From NCBI GenBank assembly GCA_038501195.1, contig JBBPUQ010000004.1, forward strand, positions 5,470,001 to 5,534,000: a stretch of 64,000 bases of DNA, given 5' to 3'. Each line of letters begins with the position of its first letter. Within the stretch, counting starts at the first letter, position 1. This document shows, piece by piece, positions 45,743 through 56,740 of this stretch. Both the position numbers and the translations under genes were made by a program. The stretch is from Nemania diffusa (Eukaryota > Ascomycota > Sordariomycetes > Xylariales > Xylariaceae). Under the pieces are notes generated by a model. That model saw only the letters and a program-made list of their open reading frames with translations, made no database searches and was not told the origin of the DNA.

Positions 45743-48142
45743 TTAACGTTCGGCCGCCTTGCCCCATGCTTGTATGAAATCCTTTGTCGAATCCAGTCTC
45801 AAGTTATCTGTCCCGTCCTTTTTACGTTTGGCCGCCTTTCCCCAGGCTTGTAGAAAATCCTTTGCTGTATCCAGTCTCGAGTTATCTGTCCTAAGCGGCG
45901 TGGGGCTCTCTAGGGAGGGTGGTGCTTTGTAGGTAGTATAGTCGTTGTATGGTAACCCTATTCGAGACTGAACTCCCAGCCAGTGTTCGTTATAGGTTCT
46001 GTAAACGTAGCCTACTAAGCTCTTGAAGGGTATTTTGTAGTAATTACGATAATAGTGTATGGCTTGCCTCTGTTTCAGGAATGTCAGATGGGTGAAAAGG
46101 AGTGCTCTTATAACGTTTTCAACAGCCTGAGCTCGCTGCTCTAGTTGCTTAAATAGGCGGCTGAGTGCTTGCTCTTCATCAACTGACGAAGAGGCCACAT
46201 CGGGAGTAAAAAATGACACCAACGCCCGCCGATCCAGCTTCCAGGAACCGGCTTGCTCTAAATACCATACTAGGGCCGGATCTGGAACCCCCCGGAGTAA
46301 CTGGGACGTGATGTCTTCTCTCTTTAAGTCATCATATACGTCTATGTGGCTGAGCGCTGTATGCAGAGCGAGGCGTTGCGCCTGGAAATCCCAACTAGTG
46401 ACCTGCTCAGAAAGTAGTATAGAAGTCGGGTCAATGTCATAGCCGGTCTTGACGTGGATAATATGGGCCTGCAAAGCGGCAATAAGATTCCGACTTCTCT
46501 CCTCGAGGTCATTGCATCTTCTTTCGAGAGAGATAAGTCTTGCTATTCTAGTATAGGGCCCTTCAGGCACCGCTGACGTTTGGTTTAACTCCAGAGGTGG
46601 TGGCTGCGACATCTCTCGTGCTTCCAGCCGCATGTCTAGACGACTAATCAGTAATTTGATCGGTGCTACTACCGCTGCGTAGTTCTGATAGGATTGGCCG
46701 AATATTTCACCATAAGGAAGCCAGGAGATATCGATGATTTGGTCTAGACTCCGTAAGAGTTCCCGGGCAACCGCTGTCGTGTTGTCGTCGATGGTCACGG
46801 ATAAGTATATCGCGAAGAATTTAAAAGATTTGGCGATGCCGATAAGTAGTTTTCGTGCGCTGGAAAAGTTGGCTGTAGCCAAAAGCCCCCTAAATAGCTC
46901 TTGTAATGTAGAAATTGGTATGGACGAACCAAGTCGTATAGACGCCACAAAGGTCATACATGCAATACCTACGTCCTCGTGGTAGAGCCAGCCTCTAATG
47001 AGATGATCAAAGGTAGTATCGGTTCTTTTTTTTGTTATAGCGTATCCCGAGAAAGCGGAAAGATCTAGACCTTGTTCCTTCACTCCCCTCATCCTTTGGA
47101 CAATCTCACGCATTCCCTCCCGCCCACCAGACCCTCGGTAGTGGTTTAGCAAACAGACTATAGTCTGGTCCGTAGCTGACCATCTCGTTTGGTCCAGGTA
47201 GGAATCAATAACAACTTGGGCGAGATCTGGTCGACGAATCCGATGGAACCCGGCGAAGAGGGTGTTATAAGTATGAATGGTCGGGGGTACGCCGGCCGTA
47301 AACAAGTTACAGCATATCCTCCCCACGGTTTCGCGCGACGAGACGGGCTGGTTAAATACGCGGCGTATCGCATCATGCAGAAGGGTTCGCACACGTGAGC
47401 TGTAGTTGATATCGGAGGTTGGAAACAGATAGCTGGGGTATTCCTGTCCGTGCCTGAGATTCTCGACGTCCTTCAAAATTGCATCCCCGGCATTGTCTGG
47501 TATGTTTGCCGTATCTTCGGGTCGCTGGCCTGGGTATTTTTGAGTGTGTTCGACTAGCTCGTCGATAAGGTGTACGACGGTTGCGGTCATACCTGCTAGT
47601 TGCTGGTGGTTACCGGGCTCTTGAAGCTCGATAGTAGGGTCTCTCTCTTCGAGAACTATGGCGGCTTCGACCTCGGCCCAGTCAACCTGGTCGTGGAGCC
47701 ACGACGGGGGTGGGATGGACTGGTACGCCATGGAGTAGATAGACTTGAGCTCGTCCATAAGCGGACTAACCCTCTCGTTCCCAGCCCAATTCGTCATATA
47801 CATTGGCTGTTTCCTCGGAGCAGAGTCCCCCCCGTCTAGCGCACCATCCTCGCTTCCTAGGGCTCTCAGCGAGCCCTGGATATCCAATCGCCTCGAGGAA
47901 GCTCTGATACGGTCCAATTCTTCATCGAGGACTCGTCGTCTCTCATTCTTTCGGCGGGCGTCGAGAACGGCAGCGGTGCCCAGGATGGTGGTGTAGCAGG
48001 CAGTAAAAACATCGGCGACGGCGACCTTCCGCTTCGGGGCGGCGCTGGCCGACCGTCGGATGAAGGCGTTGGTCGAGTGTAAACAGATTCGACAGCGGCA
48101 GGACGACTGCACCTGAGCAGCACGGGACCACAAAGTCTGCAT
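45743..48142 (-). CDS. mitochondrial PPR-like protein
   Basis: Single-exon gene of 799 residues. The arginine- and serine-rich N terminus (IRRSASAAPKRKV) looks like a mitochondrial targeting signal. The segment GVPPTIHTYNTLFAGFHRIRRP has the helix-turn pattern of a pentatricopeptide repeat, and more helical repeats follow, with long helical segments to the C terminus. Fungal proteins of this kind act in mitochondrial RNA processing or translation, but a specific role cannot be given. The last 50 residues hold a clear tandem duplication: DNSRLDTAKDFLQAWGKAAK and DNLRLDSTKDFIQAWGKAAE, separated by a short lysine-rich linker. Divergent from the zinc-binding gene at 48658 with a 515-bp shared upstream region. 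Confidence 0.82.
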   Translation of the reverse strand: MQTLWSRAAQVQSSCRCRICLHSTNAFIRRSASAAPKRKVAVADVFTACYTTILGTAAVLDARRKNERRRVLDEELDRIRASSRRLDIQGSLRALGSEDGALDGGDSAPRKQPMYMTNWAGNERVSPLMDELKSIYSMAYQSIPPPSWLHDQVDWAEVEAAIVLEERDPTIELQEPGNHQQLAGMTATVVHLIDELVEHTQKYPGQRPEDTANIPDNAGDAILKDVENLRHGQEYPSYLFPTSDINYSSRVRTLLHDAIRRVFNQPVSSRETVGRICCNLFTAGVPPTIHTYNTLFAGFHRIRRPDLAQVVIDSYLDQTRWSATDQTIVCLLNHYRGSGGREGMREIVQRMRGVKEQGLDLSAFSGYAITKKRTDTTFDHLIRGWLYHEDVGIACMTFVASIRLGSSIPISTLQELFRGLLATANFSSARKLLIGIAKSFKFFAIYLSVTIDDNTTAVARELLRSLDQIIDISWLPYGEIFGQSYQNYAAVVAPIKLLISRLDMRLEAREMSQPPPLELNQTSAVPEGPYTRIARLISLERRCNDLEERSRNLIAALQAHIIHVKTGYDIDPTSILLSEQVTSWDFQAQRLALHTALSHIDVYDDLKREDITSQLLRGVPDPALVWYLEQAGSWKLDRRALVSFFTPDVASSSVDEEQALSRLFKQLEQRAQAVENVIRALLFTHLTFLKQRQAIHYYRNYYKIPFKSLVGYVYRTYNEHWLGVQSRIGLPYNDYTTYKAPPSLESPTPLRTDNSRLDTAKDFLQAWGKAAKRKKDGTDNLRLDSTKDFIQAWGKAAER
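45746..45899. repeat. tandem duplication of about 78 bp inside a CDS
   Basis: Two adjacent copies (about 45746-45821 and 45824-45899) differ at few positions; each contains GGCCGCCTT.CCCCA.GCTTGTA and AGTTATCTGTCC. They encode the repeated C-terminal module of the PPR-like protein and keep its frame. Confidence 0.8.
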
Positions 48143-48657
48143 AGCTCGGGCATATCGCCAAGGCTATGGGCAGTACCAGCAAACCGATCTAGGGGCCATA
48201 TCGACTAATTGGCCATTGTGAAATATCGGGTTGCTGGTGGCGGTTGAGTATTATCGGGTTGGTGGGTGGTATATTTATGTACTCTGCAGTCTCATGTATT
48301 TCTTATCAAGGTGGTGCAAGCACGAGATCAGCTCAGGTCTCCGATGATTTGATGGCCCGCTCTTTCGGCGGGGTGTCTGTGCCTGTATCTAAAGATTCTG
48401 TGGCTTGGCTGCTCGTGCCACCTGCCAAAGCTATCCACCAACACTGGCGCTCTGTAGGTTCCTTAGGGCCTAGAAATACCTAGGGGTATGACTACCATGT
48501 ACCTTAGGTACCTTAGGTACCTACCTAGGTAACTAGGTACATCTGTAGGTTTATATCTACATAATCCCTAATCACCTGGGCAGGTATTTACACTGCATCA
48601 GCTGCGTTGCCCACTACCAACACATCTGATTCCTTGTACCTCTAATCCAACGTCATA
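48143..48657. promoter_or_regulatory. shared divergent promoter region
   Basis: Lies between the start of the PPR-like gene (minus) and the start of the zinc-binding gene (plus), so it must serve both. It contains the palindromic run GTACCTTAGGTACCTTAGGT and neighbours at 48497-48545. The 3' half is otherwise plain. Confidence 0.5.
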
Positions 48658-49447
48658 ATGTATGCACTCACTCTAACGGCGGAGTTGAATGGGTATGTTA
48701 TTCCTCTGGCGCCCTCTCGATCTGAAATCAGGTAACAAACCGCTCGGCTCGGCTCTGCTCTAACAAGCAACGACAAGCACAGGGTGACCAACCTGCGGCC
48801 GAAGGATACCGAGGCGAGTCCTTTCTGGTATACATTCATGGTGCAGTGCACATCCTGTCGAGAGACGCATCCAAATGCAATCTCAGTCAGCCGGTTTGTA
48901 GGTGTCCGCCGAAGCCAAAACCCCCTTTCTTTCACTTTTATACCAAATATCTGATATCTGCTGCAGGAAGTAAATGAGTTGAGTGGTAGCAGGGGTGAAG
49001 CAAACTTCGTATGGAAATGCAAAAACTGCAAGGTCCGTCCAAACGCATTTCGAGCTCTCTCCGTCTTATGATAGCCTGATATGACTACTAGAGAGAGTCT
49101 TCTTGCTCGATAAAAATCGCGCCAAAGTCATACGAACAGAGCGAACCACCGAAGCGGGAGACCATCATCGAGTTTGACTGCAGAGGACTAGAGTTTACGT
49201 CCTTCTCGCCAGATGTAGAGTACCCCCTAAGCCTCGCCTCCCCCGACCCCCCCCTTTCGCCTCTGTCTATTCATGTACGGAAGCTCATTTTAAATAACGT
49301 TAGGGTGAGTGGCTGGCCGAAGGTACCGAGTCTGGTACCAAGTTTGAAGGCATCGAGCTGCAGGATGGCGAGTGGTTTGATTACGATGAGAAGGCCAACG
49401 AAGAGGTCAGCATCAAGGATCTGAAATGGGAAATTAGGAGAGCATAG
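48658..49447 (+). CDS. CXXC zinc-binding protein, DUF866/UPF0587 family
   Basis: Eukaryotic-wide small protein (human C1orf123/CZIB family). Five small exons: 48658-48692, 48783-48897, 48967-49032, 49092-49214 and 49304-49447, totalling exactly 160 residues, the usual family length. No single reading frame shows it; it must be spliced. The start MYALTLTAELNG matches the family N terminus. The zinc-type CxxC pairs are CTSC (QCTSCRETHPN) and CKNC (WKCKNCKRES). The conserved C-terminal half reads KSYEQSEPPKRETIIEFDCR, then GEWLAEGTESGTKFEGIEL, GEWFDYDEKANEEVSIKDLK. All five exon borders have GT/AG ends and keep frame. The fourth donor is a weak GTAGAG. Cellular role of the family is poorly defined. 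Confidence 0.9.
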
Positions 49448-50004
49448 TCCCGTAGCCTTGACAGCTCTCTTGATCAATAGAAGCCCGCAATATAGGTGAA
49501 TCGAGGCCCGAATAACGAAGGAATGTATGCTTCTATGATAGGGTTATAATTTTCTAGATGCCACCTCCTTGTCCGTAAGTGTTGAGGATAAGTAAATACA
49601 TAACTACTCATCAAATGGTATCTATCATTATTTTTAGGACTAATGAGGAAACAGGGCGAATATATAGAACAAGTACGATATAATCAAAATTAATAGTTAA
49701 TTACCTAGTAAGTGGTATTGTCCATAACCTATCTAGGTACCTACTTAGGGATTACCTATCGATCTACAGAGTTGCTGGTATAGTGGGGCCGGTCCAGGTA
49801 GGTACCTAAGTAAACGAGGCCCGGCACTGTAAGGTACCTGTACCTATTAGAAGCTCCGTAACCAATTAGATGCCCAAACTAAAACCCAACCTTGAATTCC
49901 ATCTTTTCCAGACCTCTCTGCTCCATCCTCAGCCTCGACACTTATAGGTACCACGCCGTTGCCTCTCTTCAATTGAACGCGACGAGACAACAAGACCGCC
50001 CACC
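49448..50004. other. intergenic with TAGGTA repeats
   Basis: Between two plus-strand genes. TACCTAGGTA-type repeats cluster at 49695-49860 just before the Sm-F promoter. No other feature is seen. Confidence 0.5.
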
Positions 50005-50454
50005 ATGAGTGTAAGATCCCCTCCTACCACCCTTATCTGCCCACCTATCAGTCCATAGCTAACTCTTATTTTAGTTCATGCCCATCAACCCGCGGCCGAT
50101 GCTGCAAGAACTGTACGTCCCCTGCTCTAAGCGAAGACGTCTACGTCCACGTCCCTCGCCCACCACGCTCCCTACACGCTCGACATGAGCTACCCCCTAC
50201 CGCAACGCCACAGACGTACTAACAGACTGTGATACAGCGTCAACAAGGACATCGTCGTGCGGCTCAAGTGGGGCGAGACCGAGTACAAGGGCCGCCTGGT
50301 GTCCATCGACGGCTACTTCAACATCCAGTTAACCAACGCGCAAGAGTACATCGACCAGAAGTTCACGAGCGACCTCGGCCAGATCCTGATCCGCTGCAAC
50401 AACGTGCTGTGGATCAAGCGCGCCGACCAGGCGGATGTGAAGATGGAAGGGTAG
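50005..50454 (+). CDS. smf: spliceosomal Sm-F protein
   Basis: Core component of the heptameric Sm ring on U1, U2, U4 and U5 snRNAs. Three exons: 50005-50010 (6 nt, only Met-Ser), 50075-50112 and 50238-50454, giving 86 residues, the usual Sm-F size. After MSFMPINPRPMLQELVNKDI, the Sm1 motif reads VVRLKWGETEYKGRLVSIDG with YFNIQL, and the Sm2 motif reads LGQILIRCNNVLWIK. NPRPML near the N terminus and the RCNNV Sm2 loop are characteristic of Sm-F as against other Sm/LSm subunits. It ends KMEG. The very short first exon is decided by GTAAGA donor and TTTTAG acceptor sites. Confidence 0.95.
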
Positions 50455-51207
50455 CGAGTAACGGCATGTGGACATATGAACGAATCACAATATTGAGTTT
50501 AGAGGGCGAAGGGTCGTGGGATCGACACGCTTTGGTATGGAGTGCCGGCAGAGGGTGGCGTGGGAGATGATACCCCGAGGAACACGGAATGAAAACGAAA
50601 ACTTTGAGTGGAAAAGTGCGGTGCGCACGTGAGATGAATGGACCTAAGCCTGTCGACGGGAGGATGTTTGGATGAAGGAAGAAATAGGTTGGTCGACAAT
50701 ACATGGAACACCATAATCGGGGACATATCTACGCCTTTATTTTCTCGATACATCGAAACGCACCGACCTACCAATTAACCCCGGCAGGCAACGCCTAGCA
50801 TTTGGCACGAACAGTCCACACCAAACATGAGATAGAGGATAAGGTGTTGGTCATGAAAAAGTTGTCTTGATTCGTCGTCTTTCTAGACCTGGCAGCAATA
50901 ACGGCGCAGTGGAAAGGGGGTAGATAGACAGCATGTCCGTTTCGTTTACGCTGCCACCTACCTATTCATAGAATTCAATCCCATGGAGCATTTCGATTCT
51001 ATGCAAGTAGCTGAGAAGCCCATCCAAATCCCTGAGACCGTAGAAGTTTATGATGCCGTTGTTCATAGTCGTCGCCTCAAAAGCCGAGGTCCGTACCATC
51101 ACGCCTTTTTTATGTCCTTTCCATATATGCCACGTCTATTCGTGAGTCATCACATCCTCGCCGCGGTATTTGCGTACGTATGGCGGATTTTGCCCGTCCC
51201 ATTCACA
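50455..51207. other. convergent 3' region
   Basis: Between the stops of Sm-F (plus) and PRMT5 (minus). Frames are short and domain-free. It should hold both transcripts' 3' ends. Confidence 0.5.
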
Positions 51208-53757
51208 TCACATCAAACATGCTACCCTCCGACTGCTGCAGAGGTCCGAGCCCCCAACCTTAATCCTCTCCGTCTCCGAAACCCATCTGTACGCCTCGAC
51301 CATCCACTCGTACCACACCTTCGCGTCGTCCGTCTGGCGCCACATGGTGACCTCCAGCTCGGAGTCGGACGGGAAGTAAAGGGGTTGCTGTAAGCGCGTT
51401 AGCAACACCGCACCAACTAAAGCTAAATCAGGCACTCAAAGACTCACCTTCAGGGGGAAGAAGATCGGAAACCACGAGACCATGTCCTTGCTCTTGCGGT
51501 CGATATTCTCGGGCAGCGTGCTGAGCTCCACCAGCGCGGGGTTCTCAAAGTCGACCGAGATCTCGGACGCGTACAGCACGGCCTCGAAGTAGCCCGCGAG
51601 CCCGTGCACGACGCCGCGCGAGCGGCACACGAAGGTGAGATGGCACTGGCGCGCGTTGTGGTCGTTCGCGCCCACGCCCCCCGCCATGCTGCCCCCTCCG
51701 CCGCCCACCACGCCGCCGGCCCGCCGCGCCGCGATGGCGGCCACGGTGGCCGGCGGCAGGGGGTGCTCGAACTCCCAGGCGAGCTGGAAGCGGGGGTGGT
51801 CGGGGACGCGCGCGGCGGCGACGAAGTCGAGCGCGAAGAGGCGCACGACCCAGGGCGTGTCGAAGGCGTCTGCGCTGCTGCTGCTGCTGTCGCGCGAGGC
51901 GACGTCCGCGTAGAGGCGGGGCGTCGCGATGGGGGTCGCGTGCGCGGTGTAGGAGCGCGGGATCGAGATCCCCGTGCCCGGCGCGAGCACGTGCTGGATG
52001 CCGTCGAGGCACTCGGGGGAGAGCTCGTTGTCGCCGAAGGAGCCGAGGAGCTCGGAGACGAGGATGTCGACCTTGCCGTGCGCGGGAGGGGAGGAGGAGG
52101 GGGAGGAGATCACGGGCCCTTGCCAGGCGCGCATGTCCGTCTTTACGACGGTCACGCGCCCGCCCCAGATCGTCTGGTTCTGCCGCAGCAGGTATACGTA
52201 TGCGTTGGGGTTCTTCTCCACGGCGTATACCTTGACGGGGACGCCGGTGGTCTCGCTGGCCTGCAGGGCGCGCGTCACGAGGGGGCCGCGGCCGGAACCG
52301 GCGACGGCGATGACGACGGCGCCGTCCGAGGGGGAGGAGGTGGGTTTATTGAGCAGGGCCCAGTCGCGCAGCGCCTCCTCGATGGCCATCTCGTACTGGT
52401 TGTACTTGACCGGGTCGCCCTCGAAGACCTCGTACGTCACGCTCTCGAGGTTGTCCGAGAGCGGCTGCAGCGGCGACTGCAGCCAGTCCTGGAAGCTCGT
52501 CAGCGTGCTCAGCTCTAGCTCCGTGTACGGCTCCTGCTGGCGCTCGAGGTGGCGCAGGTACGCGAGGTAGGCGTTGTGGCCCTGGACTCTGTGGTTGGGC
52601 TTGGCGGGCTTTGTCGTGGCAGCTTCTCCCAAGGTCGGGAATTCGGATGCTGAGGAGGTGTCGACTGGCTGGTCCGCTGTGGGACTATCTTGGAGCTCTG
52701 GGCCTACGTCGCAGAGGAGGAAATAGGGCGCGTGCTTCAGTCGCATGTATGTGTAGATTAACTCCTGATGGGCCCGGCCGAGAGATGGGTGGCCGGCCTT
52801 GTTGGTTTGGAAGGTTGAAGGACTGTATGTCAGATATTGGAGGGGCTCGGAGAACCATCTTGTTTGCAAATCCGTTTGAGGAAGTACACGGGGTATTCTC
52901 AAGGCTTCACTCAGAGGAGTCAGTTACAACAGGTATATCAAAATGACAAAGACGGGCTAGATAAGTGCGCTTACCAACGAAAAGTCTTGAGTCGTACTCG
53001 CATACTGTACGTATCACATGCCACGAGTCCCAAGAAGTGAAAATATCAATCTCCTTAGCAGAGTGCGATTTGTCCTCAGCTCCATTCGAAATGGATAGCT
53101 GGGCCACCTTCTCTTCCAGACCAGGCTCGCGATACATGGGTAGATGTATGATGAGGCTGATGCGAGTGCCGATCAAGAGTGCCTCCTGTATAGCCCTAGC
53201 ATATTGCGCAATACCTTGACCATTGCCGACTTGTGCGCTGTCCCGCCTAGGGCCTGGCACGATGATGCTACGCACACCACAGAAGTTGGCATAATCCACC
53301 TCGAGGTTCAGCACCTGTCTTGAGATGCTGGCAATAGCGCTGTTTGACGAGCATAGATCGATCCAAGGGCTAGCATAGCCGATGAAACCACTCGTATGCG
53401 CCTCGGGGAAGAGCGTGGTATCCTCAGGGGTCAGGGGGGTCACAATGGGATCTATACGTGACCCGGCCTTCTGCTCGCCGTTGGCTTGCGACAGGCTGTC
53501 CTCCACGAGTTTCACTATGCGCTCGTGAAAGTGAGCGTTGGTGAGGGGCGTGGTGACAAATTGGAACTGTGGGTTTGTTAGACTGGTTTGCTGCGGGGAT
53601 ATAGAACATAAAAACCACTTACACCGGAATTCAATACTTGGCCATACTGGAGGTGGTTGAGGGTTTCAACCCTTGCTGAGTCGTGTTGGCCGAGATGAAA
53701 TGCCGGGCGAATCTCATCAGAGCTGTCGCTGTTGCGACTTGAGTATTCGTCGGCCAT
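51208..53757 (-). CDS. protein arginine methyltransferase PRMT5 (Skb1/Hsl7)
   Basis: Type II arginine methyltransferase making symmetric dimethylarginine on histones and Sm proteins. Four exons (53757-53623, 53566-52975, 52904-51448, 51387-51208) give about 787 residues. Start is MADEYSSRNS. The N-terminal TIM-barrel part includes VDYANFCGVRSIIVPGP. The hallmark EPLQYLTYSPSTFQTNKAGH precedes the catalytic core. The SAM loop is VIAVAGSGRGPL, followed by AVEKNPNAYV. The double-glutamate loop is intact as SELLGSFGDNELSPECLDG. The C-terminal beta barrel includes a low-complexity glycine insert (GGVVGGGGGSMAGG) not needed by the family, and ends FFPLK|QPLYFPSDSELEVTMWR. The third exon is markedly GC-rich, which creates long antisense open frames on the plus strand. 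Confidence 0.95.
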
Positions 53758-54623
53758 CTTGAACTTTTGTCCAAGGAGGCACCTAAAAAATACCACAGGT
53801 CTTATAACGTCTTGCAGGGCTTGATATATGAAAAGGGTGGTCTAAAGAAGAGTAAAGTGGGACCAAGTATTTGGCAACGAGCGAAAGATATACGGACGAG
53901 ACAGGAAATGTTTTCACACAAAAAGAATCACGCATCAAGCATCAAGCCTCAAACATGTGGCGGGAAGGAAAGGTCAAACCAAACCCAAACCTGTGATACC
54001 TCTCTCCTACGCTTCCGTCACTTGTGTTGTGAGATGTAGGCTATCTATCTATCTACCAACCACTAACATGGATGGGGTTGTTGGGAAAAAAAAAAGACAA
54101 AAAAAAAACATTTGGTTTAGTCATGGCTAGACCCTGGCTGGACTAACTAATACCTACTATAAGCCTTTCATGCGCTGTCTACCTTATCAGTACTACCTTA
54201 GGTAACAATCGCGGCTAATAGTAAGGCTTGAAATCCCCAAAACACCTCAGCTACGATTCACGGCACCTATCTCAGTAGGCATGCATAGGTTACTGTAGGC
54301 TTCCGCTCAGGTGGTTTTTACAATTTCAACGGCCCAGATGTTTGGAGTTGTGGGGATCTCGGGAAGATAGGCACATACAGGGGGGTGCCCCACGTCGCTT
54401 GTACCTTACTTTGCTAAGAACCTAGAAAAGATACCTACAGGTGCTTGGTACTGGAGGTATCTAGGCAGGTACCTACCCAAGGAGCTAGCCACATTGCTTT
54501 GCCCCTCAATTTAGGTAGCTTTCCGTGATCTACCTACCTGGTAGAGGTAATCTGCGACATCGATATCGGGTGCCTCCTCTTCCTACCTAATACTCTACCA
54601 AATAACCAAAGCATCTGCCCAAA
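53758..54623. promoter_or_regulatory. divergent promoter region of PRMT5 and prefoldin 4
   Basis: 866 bp between the start codons of a minus- and a plus-strand gene. It has a poly-A tract near 54086-54110 and TACCTACAGGTGCTTGGTAC / AGGTACCTACCCAAGG repeats at 54430-54545. The 90-codon frame at 53767-54039 has no domain. Confidence 0.45.
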
Positions 54624-55252
54624 ATGAACCGGCGCATGGTATGTAGAGCACGTATTGCTACTGCTTGTTTGAAAAATTACTGATGGTTCCCCTCCTTTCT
54701 CCTTTAGCTCACCAAAGACGATGAGGCCACTACCGACGAGGTCGAGGTTCGCCGCGAGGACCAAGACAAGATCAATAAATTCAGTCGCCTGCACCAACGC
54801 GAGCTTCTTTACGAAGAAGAGCTCAAATCCAAGAATGTACGAACCGCCCAACACCGCACGTAAACGATCAAGAGGCTAACCGACCGCTCAATCACCGCAG
54901 AAAGAGAAAGAGGAGCTGGACGACGTGACGCTGGAGCTCGAGCTTGCCGACGAGGACGAGAAAGTGCCGTAAGCCGATATCTCCAACACGTATCTACCCG
55001 ATTGCTATTTATCAGATTCCGGGCAACAGCTAATAGGCCCTCTCTTTTCTAACATGCAGATACAAAATCGGCGATGCATTCTTTCACATCCCCCTATCCG
55101 ATGCCCAGGAAATGCTGGCGTTGTCAACGTCGCGAATAGAGGAGGAAGTCTCCGAACTAGAGGAAAAGATGGGAACAATAAAGGAGGAAATGCAGGAGCT
55201 AAAAGTTCAGCTATATGCCAGGTTTGGAAGAAGTATCAATCTTGAGACCTAA
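54624..55252 (+). CDS. prefoldin subunit 4
   Basis: Beta-type subunit of the hexameric prefoldin chaperone that passes unfolded actin and tubulin to the CCT chaperonin in the cytosol. Four exons (54624-54638, 54708-54836, 54901-54968, 55060-55252) give about 134 residues. The first exon encodes only MNRRM. It has two coiled-coil arms, EDQDKINKFSRLHQRE and ELEEKMGTIKEEMQELKVQL. These flank the beta-hairpin YKIGDAFFHIPLSDAQEML, which is typical of prefoldin 4 (Gim3). The stretch LELADEDEKVPYKIGD is also characteristic. The third intron splits a proline codon. It is divergent from PRMT5. Confidence 0.93.
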
Positions 55253-56740
55253 TTACGACGAACGCATATGAGCGAGTTTGAAGAAGAAACCCTGCGTACT
55301 ATGAGAAAATGTGTGAACACATGTGGGCAACAATAGTGTCCAAAGAGACAACAATAACAACAATAACGACAATGGAACATAACCTCCACGGTATTATGTG
55401 TTTGTGTGTGTGCATCACATTGATCGGACTAAGATAGGTATTATGCCAGTCACAGATCCAAAAGGTGCACACGGTCTCGGCAACATCACAAACACTGCTT
55501 ATATATGAGCAGAGTAGATCCGGGTTGAGAACATAGAGAGTTGTGTAACTATTATGCAACCGAGGCTGAGATATGCAAGGGCGAGAGTCGCTGTTCTTAT
55601 CTTGATATCCAGTTGCCTTGCAGTTACACAGGGGTCTTCCAGCTGCCAAAGGAATAAAAAGCTACCTAGGTAGTTGTCCATAGATGTTCTACATATGATA
55701 TTGTGAACTCTCGGGCGCGTATACTCCACTCAAACATGTGAGCATATGTTCATGTATGCCCTGCAAGACTCCAGTGCAAGGCCATGATGTGAGAGCTAAC
55801 TGGGGGTTTTGCCTGCCTTTCCTCAAGCTAACAATCACGCCACACTTGCTAATAAATTATTTGAGTTTCCAATATCACCTAACTGAGACAATTATTAAGA
55901 ACAGCACCATAACTAGATACTGCTTAGTTAAGTGGGTGCAGCAGTACAAGTGCAAAAACAAGCTTTTGACATTAAACACTCCGTTAAGATTTCCTTTGCT
56001 AACTTCCAATTGTTTATTAAAACTGGAGTTTATTAAGGGCCAGGGGGAGACATGTGCTCGGTATTGTTCAAGGTGTTAATTCCACGTGGATTTCATGCGT
56101 CGCTTCTGTATTGCGTAGGTGGCGTCGCATTGGTAGGACTAGGTATACAAATAGTCTAAGCAGCACGCCAGGTTTCATTTATAAAGATTCACCTACCTTA
56201 AGTTCTCTAATATGCCGCGGAAGTAGGGCTGTAAATAGGTACATCGTATCTACAACCCAATAAGTAAGCTGCTTATTCTATACTTACTATATGACGTAGT
56301 TATATGACGCTAGCAGGATTTAGGATTAGCATGCATGGTTGGATCTGCCAGGAACAAAGATCAATTTCCACATGAGCGCATACTGATGTCATAGGCGCAA
56401 TCCTCTATCTAAATGTTTACAGAGCTATCTAGTTAGATAGACCCTAGATACACTATGGCTTACCTTGTTGATCCCACTCGTGACAATTGGTTTCATTTAT
56501 ATATATATGTTAAATTGCATGCATATAGAAATCGGCCTTGGATTCCATCTAGTCTCTGTACCCAAACCCCTCATTGGGAGTCCACTAACAACTCGGATCA
56601 TCACCCAGGTAATTTGTCTAGCAATGAGACATTCCGGAGTCCCTGCCTAGAATCTCAATACTACAGGGGTCGGTCTCATAAAAACGATCTCTTTTTGGAA
56701 AATTTTATTGTAAAAATAAGGTCAAGCTCTTAAATTCATC
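55253..56740. other. AT-rich intergenic region
   Basis: No gene supported. 55300-55380 carries ACAACAATAACAACAATAAC-type short repeats. 55840-56040 is A/T rich without a readable product. A TATATATATA box-like run at about 56497-56510 precedes the App1-like gene by about 230 bp. Confidence 0.45.

Noticed and set aside
51604..52570. Plus-strand frames of 304 and 198 codons
   Set aside because: Antisense to the PRMT5 catalytic exon. High GC removes stop codons from all frames.
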